Shown here: positions 56,448-64,000 of the stretch, piece after piece | Layout of the letters: every line of letters starts with the position of its first letter | Position numbering within the stretch: position 1 is the first letter of the stretch | NCBI RefSeq assembly: GCF_047495875.1 | Contig: NC_092475.1 | Span: forward strand, 14,730,001-14,794,000 | From: Pithys albifrons albifrons | Taxonomy: Eukaryota; Chordata; Aves; Passeriformes; Thamnophilidae | Reading direction: 5' to 3' | DNA: 64,000 nt | Notes under the pieces: model-generated | What the model saw: only the letters and a program-made list of their open reading frames with translations | Database searches by the model: none | Told to the model about the DNA's origin: nothing | Made by a program: the position numbers and the translations under genes

Positions 56448-59400
56448 ATGGTTTTGGATGGTCTACCTAACTTAAAAGATACATATGCCTCCTTGTACTC
56501 CTCAGCTATGGAAGACTTAGAGGTGGATTTTGATTCAGAACTGGAGGAAGATGAACTGAAACAGGAGGTTGCTCCTGGGGATTCCACAATCTTTATAGCT
56601 TTTAAAGGAAATATAGGTGACAGAGACTTTGAGCAGAAGCTGGATACCATACTGGAGAATGTGCCTGGCCTTTTACACATGGGTAAGGTACCTTCTTGTC
56701 GTTTTTCAGCTGTCCTCAAAATACTTATTTATGTAGTTAGTGTGCTTGCACCAATAAATAGATTATATTGGGTTTGACTTATAGTTTATAGTGAGATCTG
56801 TTGGGATTATTCTTTAGTGAATGTGTGAGTTTTTCTTCTCAGAAATGCATACTAAAGGTGTCTGCAGTTGTTTTGTTGTTCAAAACTGATTGAGTTAGCA
56901 AGTCAGTTCCTTCCTCCTCAGTTTCTGTATTTTACTTGTTTTTTTCTCTTTCATTTCCCTCCATTAGCACATGGCTGTGCTATATGAAAGTGAAACCAGA
57001 CTTGTCCACACAGGGATGTGTTTTAGTGCCCAATCCAGGCGATTTAAGCCACTGCAGTTTGTCTGGGAATGGGTTCACTCTGAAGTTCCTGTGTTGGTTG
57101 AGAACATGAGTGCCCTTTTGCTGCTTCCCTGACCTGCCCTACCTGACTGACTTTTTCCTGGTGGGGGCCATGCAGTTCTCTCTGGTGCCCCTCTGTGCCC
57201 CCCAGCTCTGGGCTCAGTTAGGTAGCCAGTCAGAGACAACAGGCTTTTTGCAACGTCTTTTACCAGCACATCTAGATCTGAGCATCTGCAAAGGGCCTTA
57301 TGCTCATTACTGGTAGCTGCTCAGTTGGGTAGTCTTGTGGTGTTTTCAACAATGTCAAATACCTTTTCAGAAAAATAGGTATAACCAGACTGAATACCCA
57401 GACTCCATTTCTGTGTCACTTTGCTCTTTTCATTCCGTTTTGTCCTGTAGTCAGCTGGTACCAGCTGCTGGGTCCTTGCTGTTGAAAGATAAAACAGCTG
57501 GGATAGGACAGAATTACTATGAGGAAATACCACTATTTTGAGCTCTGTCTCTCAAAGAATTGGAAGCAGACACAAACTAAAGGTAGTTACTGGTGTGAAG
57601 GGATGTGCATTAATACCAGAGCTGAACTGTAGTTTTGAATGGCAATTGACCAGCAGGTGCACGGAGTCGCTGTGCTTGTGTAGAGGCATCTGCCTGCTGG
57701 GTTTGTTACAAATGTTAATGCCAGGATTGATAACATGACTCCAACCTCAGCTGAGAAAGCAAATTTTTAAAATCAACGCCAAAATAATCTGAAAATTACC
57801 CATGTGACAAGTTATTCAAACTGATTCAGAGCAAAATAGAATATTGTGAATGTGGAGTTAGTAAATAACATGAGGTTAGTCTTGGCAGATGGAGAGCTTG
57901 AAAAAAAGAGAAACTTGGGTGCAAATACAAAGCAATACCAAAACTGATAATGCAATTTTTGTATGTAAAATATTGGAACATTAGTAACAGTAAATATAGG
58001 ATTGTTCAGACTTCCACAAAAGGGGATTTTAACACTCCTGTCATGTTTTCAGTCAAAAGCAGGTTATAGGTAGAATAAGGATGAATGTAGCAGTTCCATT
58101 ACTGTAGCAGCAGAAGGGCTTGGTGAATTAGTGAAGAAAAAGAAATTTCTAAATAGGAATGAAGTATTGGCATTCTTAACTGACCAGTTCTTTAGAATCC
58201 AAAAGTTAGCAAACTCAGTAAATCTGACATTATGGTGGAAGAACTGGCTGATGAAAATTTGGGCCAATACTTTCTGTTTTCAGAGGGGCTTTCTTTTCAG
58301 AAAGCTGGAAACTGGAAACTTATAAACCTTAATTAGGAGCATATTTTACTTTTCCTTAAATGCATTTTGTAGCAATCATTAGGTAGGTATCAGTTTGGAT
58401 AATGTGTCCAACAGGACTGGCCAACCTTTTTGCTGTTACTTTGAAAACTGCTCGTCTATGTAGAAACACTCATGTACAACAGCTTTTCAGAAAATATGCA
58501 AGTACATATTTTGCATGACGTTAATGTGCTTTTTGGCAGAGATTTAACAAACTCAGAAAGGCAAATAATTTAGTAGAAATCAATGAAGTACTAGTAGGAC
58601 TCCTTTGGCACTGGTCTTGAAAAAAACCCATGGTTTCACAAGCATTTGTAGGGCAAATATTTCAAGGATTTCATTCCTGTAGTCAATTATTTCCCACATT
58701 CATCTGGTTCACAAACAGATTTTCTGTATCACTGGACTGGAGCCCCTCTGCCCTGGAGCCAGGCTGGGAGAGCTGGGGGGGCTCACCCAGAGAAGAGAAG
58801 GCTCTGGGGAGACCTGAGAGCCCCTTCCAGAGCCTAAAGGGGCTTCAAGAGACCTGGAGAGGGACTTGGGGCAAGGCCTGGAGTGACAGGGCAAGGGGGA
58901 ATGGCTTCCCACTGCCAGAGGGCAGGGTTAGATGGGATACTGGAAATGAATTCTTCCCTGTGAGGGTGGGCAGGCCCTGGCACTGGTTGCCCAGAGAAGC
59001 TGTGGCTGCCCCAATCCCTGGAAGTGTCCAAGGCGAGGTTGGACAGGGCTTGGAGCAGCCTGGGCTGATGAAAGGTGACCCTGCCCGTGGCAAGTGGGTG
59101 GAACAAGAGGACCTTTAAAGTCCCTTCCAACCCAAACCTAATATGTATAATTCTATAAAATCTGTTTTAGTTCATATTTACTTATCTTTCCAAAGTAGTT
59201 TATTCACAGAATATTTCAGTTTTTGAGTAGTACTATCAAGTGATCATGTTGGCTACTGCATTGATTTTCATTTGATTAGTTTCCTTATTCCTGATTTTTG
59301 GAAGATCCCTGAAGTGTTTGGCAACATCAGTCACTGTACACCCGTGCAGGAGAAATCTCTTCTCCCTGAGAGTGGCCACTGGCAGTTTTCAAAGCCAGTG

Positions 59401-62400
59401 TTTCAGTATTTTAATCTCTTCTAGCCAAGTTATTTCATCATATGTGTTGGAAAACTGCCTTTGCACTGACTCTGACTGCCTTTCTGTTAAGAATCCAACA
59501 AGTTAAAAGTGCAGAAAATAGAGCCTTGGAACAGCGTCCGTGTCACCTTCAATATCCCGCGCGAAGCTGCCGAGCGGCTGCGAATCCTGGCCCAGAATAA
59601 CAACCAGCAGCTTCGAGACCTGGGCATTCTCTCGGTTCAGATTGAAGGTATTTCACATGAATTTGCTTCCAAAATTTACTTGGTTAATGTTGCAAAACTT
59701 CAAAGTTACTACTTTGGTGTCAGTGAAAAGATAGCTGAAGACATCTATTTTTTCAAGAAGAATATTTAATAATAACAAAAATGAAACCTGAAAATCCTCT
59801 AGGCCCCAGGAAACCTGAAAAATGGTTTTTGAGTGTTGGCTAGCAAAGGTGCACTGATTTTCTTTCCCTGTTGTTTCATATGAGGCCTTCTTTAAAACAG
59901 TGAAACCAAGGACGGGTAGTGCTTGTCGTGAGGATTGTTCTTCTTAAAATTGAAGGCCAGAAGGGTGGTGTGATGTGTGTCCTTCTAAAACGTGCAGTAT
60001 GGATGGAGTCTCTTCTTCCTTCCTCGACATTTTAAGTGTCCTTTTGCAGGTGTCTGTTTCTGCTTTTCTGTCTCACTCTGTTCACCCAACGTGTGCTTCC
60101 CTTCCAGGGGAAGGTGCCATCAACCTGGCCCTGGCTCAGGGCAGGAGCCAAGATGTGCGGATCAACGGCCCGCTGGGCGTGGGCGGCGCCGTGCGGATGG
60201 ACACGGCCTTTCCCCTGCAGGGCGGGCAAGGTGAGCTCCTCGGGGGCAGGAAGTTGTAACTCGGCTAATCCTGGCATTCCACTGGTTACTGCAGCTACTG
60301 TTTGCAGAATCCTACTTGCCATTTTAGTTAATGTGTGTCCTTGTTCTGTGCTGTCAAACTGTGTCCTGTATTATGCAAACTGGCCCACATTTTGTTGCAC
60401 AAACATTGGAGTGATTTTGGTGGGGGCCAACTGGTTTGTCTGGGGGAGGGGGTTTGATGGTTTGGTGTTTGGTTTGTTACATAAAGCCTGTTAAAGCAGA
60501 TGAATTTAATGTAGAGAATTCACTTGAAAATGTGCACAAATTCACACAGTGTTGTGTTTGGCTCCCTTTATGGAAATGAGCATAGGCTCAGTGTGCACTA
60601 ATAAACTACTTTAGATTAAATCCATTAGATTTATGGGAAGGACAGGACACTGTCATTGCTACTCTCTCCTTCTATTTTCTGATAAACTTTCGAGAGCTGG
60701 TTATAGAGAAGGAAGTTTTGTGAAGAGGTGTATTTTCATTAAACTCTACGTTTTATAGCCTTGCATGTCCATAAGGAATTTTTAACTAAAGAATTCAGAT
60801 TTTACAAAGAAAGCTGCTATATAATTTATTTTACCATCTGAATCATAAGGCAAAACAAAAAAAAATAATTATTTTACTTAAAGCAATTAAAAAAAACAGG
60901 AACATTTTTGGTCAGTTTATGTAAGATGCATTTGTGGCTGTTGTTGAGAAGGAATGGAAAGAACATTGCAACTCTGTAGAAACCTGATTAAATGGTAGTG
61001 AAATCATTGTGCTTAACAAAGAATGTAAAACATTTAAAGAAGGGCTCTGCTTTCTGCTGTGTTTCCTGTCTGCAGGTCAAACAGTATAGAACAGCAATAA
61101 CTGGGCAACAGTATCAATGATGTTATAAAATAGCAGCCTGTGGAAGTGAAACACTGACTTTTTTTTTCCTCTCTTGCAACATCTCAGTTACTTTCTAGTT
61201 TCAGATTTTGCAAAAATCTGAGTTACATCTATGACTTTGATACAATCTTGTCACTTGATGACTTCAGTAGCAAGTCAGGCTCACATCAATTTTTGAATCA
61301 GAACGATTTCCTTTTATATCCTTTTTAAAGGTTTCATGTTAAACAAAAAAGGTTCAGCAGGACCTGAACTTCTTTGTTTGATATCAGGAAATCTGAGCTC
61401 CCAGACAGAGAGGTGCATTCTCAGGTTATTTCAAATAGCTCTTGAAGTCTAAAGAAATGTTTCATTGACATCTTTTTTTTGTTAAAAGAAAAAAATCTAA
61501 AATTCTTCTCTATGTAAAAACTGCAAAACTTGATAATATCTATTTTTATTTTTTAAGGTTTAATAAGAATGAGCAATGCTACAGCTGTCATGATGTCCCA
61601 GAGTGGAAATGTGCCCACCTCTATGGTAGCAAGTGGTGCTAGTGCTGAGCTGCAGCCACGAACACCTCGGCCTTCCTCGCAGCCAGGTGGTAAAACTTAG
61701 TCCTGGTACTGACCTGAAAATGTTCTTGTACTTTCATTCTTCGGCACACAGACTTGAGTGTGCACTCATGAGAACACTCCAGAACTGTTCTGGAGCGTTT
61801 TCCCTGCCCTTCTGGGAGCTGCTCTTTCTGTGGAACCCACTGTGCCCCAACTAGTTTGTTAAAACTTTTCAAATAATTTGAGTGCCTTCTAAGTCACCAG
61901 CTTGCTTCATATTTTGTGTTGAGCAGTGGTAGTGCTATTCTTCCAGCTGAACTGTTGTGACTGAGCTTTATGTTTAGCTAAAGGTAAGACAAGGATTTGT
62001 TCAATGAGGCAGGAATGTTTCTGGTAGGAGCAAATGCCCCAGACTGACTACAAATGCTTTCAGGCAGGGTAGGTAGACTACAAGTTTTAGGATTGAGGAT
62101 CTGGAGGGTGTGAATATTTAGGGTTTGTTCTTCACAATTCTGGTAGTGCATTTTGGGACCACATTAAAAAGGAGTTGGTAATTACTTGTCCCTCCATAAA
62201 ATGGTGGCAGTACTTGCCAAATTTTGTAGAGTTCTCTATTATTTATTCTTATAGATAGCATTTTTTATAAATGTTTTAAATTTTCAGGGAATATTAGTTT
62301 ATGATACTAATTTTTTTAACTGGCGGGATTAGCCCTAACAAGTGAATTATATGTACAAACTGGAGGACAAGAGGCTGGAGAGCTGCCCTGGGGAAGGGGA

Positions 62401-64000
62401 TCAGCAGGTTTGGGCTGTTTTTGGAACAGGAGCCAGCAGTGCCTTGGCAGCCCCAAGGGCCAGCCTTGTCCTGGGGCATCAGGGCCAACATCACCGGCTG
62501 GGTGAGGGGGGTCTGTCCTGCTCTCCTCTGGGGCAGCCTCACCTCGAGTCCTGGGGACAGTTTGGACACCTCAGTACACAAAGGACATCAGAGGGCTGGA
62601 GTGTGTCCAGCGGAGGGGGACCAGGATGGGGAAAAGGTTTGAGGGCAGGACTTTGGAGGAGCAGCTGAGGCCACTTGGGCTGCTGAGCTCAGAGAAGAGA
62701 TCAGGGGTGACCCCATTGCAGTCTGCACCTGCCTCATGCAGGGCAGCAGGGGCAGGGGCTGATCTCTCTCTGGGGACCAGCAATGGGACACAAGGAGGTG
62801 GAATGAAGGTGCATCATGGGAAGCTCAGATGGGACACTAAGAAAAGGTTCCTCACCCAGAGCAGTCCCTGGAACAGGCTCCCCAGGGAAGCAGTCATGGT
62901 ACCAAGGCTGCCAGAGCTCAGGGAGTGTCTGGACAATGTTTTTAATCCTAAGGTTTAGTTTTGGGTGGTTCTGCCAGGACCAGGGAGTTGGACTTGGTCC
63001 TTATGAGTCCCTTCCAGCTTGAGCTATGCTGTGATTCTACAGTTCTAAGTGTGTAGAGAGCTCGCATTAGGCTGCAGTAACAAGCTCTGTAGAGTTGTCA
63101 TGCTGTATTTTAGAAGGCATGAATTGGTAAGACCTGGCTTCCCAGGACTCTCAGACATTTTGACAACATTTGACTGTTGTCTGTTGGAGAAATTGGAAAC
63201 TGGAATGTGATTTTTTACAGAGTAAGCAAATGCAAGCAAGTAATTTACCCTTTCTTGTTTCGGGATGGGCTTTGTTTACCTTAGGTTATTTTTTTCTGCT
63301 TTTCTTTGCTCTTTTAATAGATGCCATGGACCCACTCTTATCTGGGCTAAATATCCAGCAGCAAAATCATCCATCTGGATCTTTAGCTCCCCAGCTCCAT
63401 TCAATGCAGTCAGTTCCTGTAAACAGGCAGATGAACTCAGCCAACTTTCAGCAGCTACAGCAGCAGCAGTTGCAGAATCGTCCTCCCCAGCCACATCAGC
63501 AGGCACAGCAGGGTATTCGACCTTCATTCCCTTCACCAGCACAGGTTCCAGTTCCGCCTGGCTGGAACCAGCTTCCCTCTGGAGCACTTCAGCCTCCTCC
63601 AACCCAGGGAACACTGGGCACATTGACAGTAAACCAGGGTTGGAAAAAGGCCCCATTGCCTGGACAAATGCAGCAGCAACTTCAAGCAAGACCATCTCTA
63701 GCAACAGTACAAACTCCAACTCATCCTCCACCTCCATATCCTTTTGGAAGCCAGCAAGCTTCCCAGGCTCATTCAAACTTTCCCCAAATGAGCAATCCTG
63801 GTCAATTTACTGCTCCTCAAATGAAAAGCCTTCAGGGAGGGCCCTCACGGGTTCCTGCGCCACTGCAACAACCCCACCTGACCAACAAGTCTCCTGCGTC
63901 CTCCCCCTCCTCCTTCCAGCAGGGCTCTCCTGCCTCCTCTCCCACCGTTAACCAGACGCAGCAGCCGCTGGGACCAAGGCCGCCCCAGAGCAACGCGCTG
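56448..64000 (+). CDS. NCOA6: NCOA6 (ASC-2/PRIP/RAP250), first five coding exons, partial
   Basis: Exons: 56408-56682 (start at ATG 56448, [11 protein letters not shown]), 59492-59647, 60108-60230, 61558-61686 and 63321 to beyond the window end. Junctions are in phase (G/AATCC, G/GGGAA, G/GTTTA, G/ATGCC). A second in-frame ATG at 56412 lies 12 codons upstream; 56448 is chosen because human NCOA6 begins MVLDDLPN. An acidic N-terminal stretch ([10 protein letters not shown]) and the conserved NTD segment [17 protein letters not shown] are visible. The last exon encodes the Q/P/S-rich activation region. NCOA6 is a nuclear coactivator for nuclear receptors and a subunit of KMT2C/KMT2D histone methyltransferase complexes. 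Its LxxLL boxes lie downstream of this window. Confidence 0.95.
58733..59157 (+). mobile_element. CR1 LINE 3' fragment, about 425 bp
   Basis: Sense-orientation CR1 in NCOA6 intron, with AGAGAAGGCTCTGGGGAGACC, GGCTTCCCACTGCCAGAGGGCAGGG, CTGGTTGCCCAGAGAAGCTGTGGCTGCCCC and TCCCTTCCAACCCAAACC landmarks. It ends in an ATAATTCTATAAAA terminus. Confidence 0.93.
62345..63047 (+). mobile_element. CR1 LINE fragment, about 700 bp
   Basis: The longest CR1 copy in the window, sense orientation, between NCOA6 coding exons 4 and 5. Landmarks are GAGGACAAGAGGCTGGAGAG, TTTGGACACCTCAGTACAC, GAGCTCAGAGAAGAGATCAGGGG, TGGAACAGGCTCCCCAGGGAAGC and the 3' end GCTGTGATTCTACAGTTCT. The short frames it contains are not intact CR1 proteins. 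Confidence 0.92.
63321..64000 (+). CDS. NCOA6: NCOA6 coding exon 5, Q/P-rich region, runs off window
   Basis: Acceptor CTTTTAATAG, then [15 protein letters not shown]; open to the last base. Rich in Gln, Pro and Ser, including a short Q-run (LQQQQLQ) where mammals carry a long polyglutamine tract. The downstream stretch [18 protein letters not shown] is strongly conserved in vertebrates as far as I recall it. Confidence 0.9.

Noticed and set aside
59509..59769. 86-codon frame as a separate gene
   Set aside because: It is NCOA6 coding exon 2 read through its donor at 59647 into the intron.

Overview
The window is nuclear DNA from a bird, almost certainly a passerine. Three spliced vertebrate genes on the + strand can be read exon by exon. 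They sit among CR1 LINE fragments, one tRNA-Ile/CR1 composite SINE of the zebra-finch TguSINE1 type, a solo LTR and a nearly complete class III (ERV-L-like) endogenous retrovirus. There are no bacterial operons, CRISPR arrays or plasmid features.

Layout. Positions 1-750 hold a 10-bp minisatellite and a long C/T-only tract. RAB5IF (C20orf24/OPTI/RCAF1) runs from its CpG-rich promoter at about 840 to its stop at 5841, in four coding exons; intron 1 contains a 14-copy GC-rich minisatellite. From 6.3 to 11.3 kb is intergenic sequence with a solo LTR (about 9454-10120) and a 725-bp minisatellite rich in CAGCTG. GGT7 occupies 11691-35916 in 15 coding exons that join in phase to 664 codons plus a stop. 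Its intron 11 carries an antisense retrovirus at 25933-32309 with LTRs differing at about three bases, a 5-bp target duplication, an intact gag, and a pol interrupted by one stop. From 36 to 43 kb is intergenic sequence with a possible retrocopy remnant, the SINE and CR1 fragments. A roughly 1-kb minisatellite (43.1-44.09 kb) abuts the CpG-island promoter and first exon of NCOA6. The first five coding exons of NCOA6 lie at 56448-64000, and the gene leaves the window inside a large Q/P-rich exon.

The three genes have separate jobs. RAB5IF is a small ER membrane protein that partners the TMCO1 insertase. GGT7 is a type II membrane protein of the gamma-glutamyltransferase family, apparently without the catalytic threonine. 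NCOA6 is a nuclear receptor coactivator in KMT2C/D (MLL3/4) complexes. GGT7 followed by NCOA6 on the same strand matches the human 20q11 order. RAB5IF directly upstream of GGT7 does not, because ACSS2 sits there in human.

The most unusual signals are in the retrovirus. gag and pol share a reading frame separated by one UAG, and a strong stem-loop begins 5 nt after that stop. A perfect 18-nt inverted repeat links the LTR to the leader just before the gag AUG. The Gag N-terminus is strongly hydrophobic. I found no clearly new multi-gene system. Splice sites were read by eye from GT/AG context, phase and family knowledge; no alignment or database search was run.
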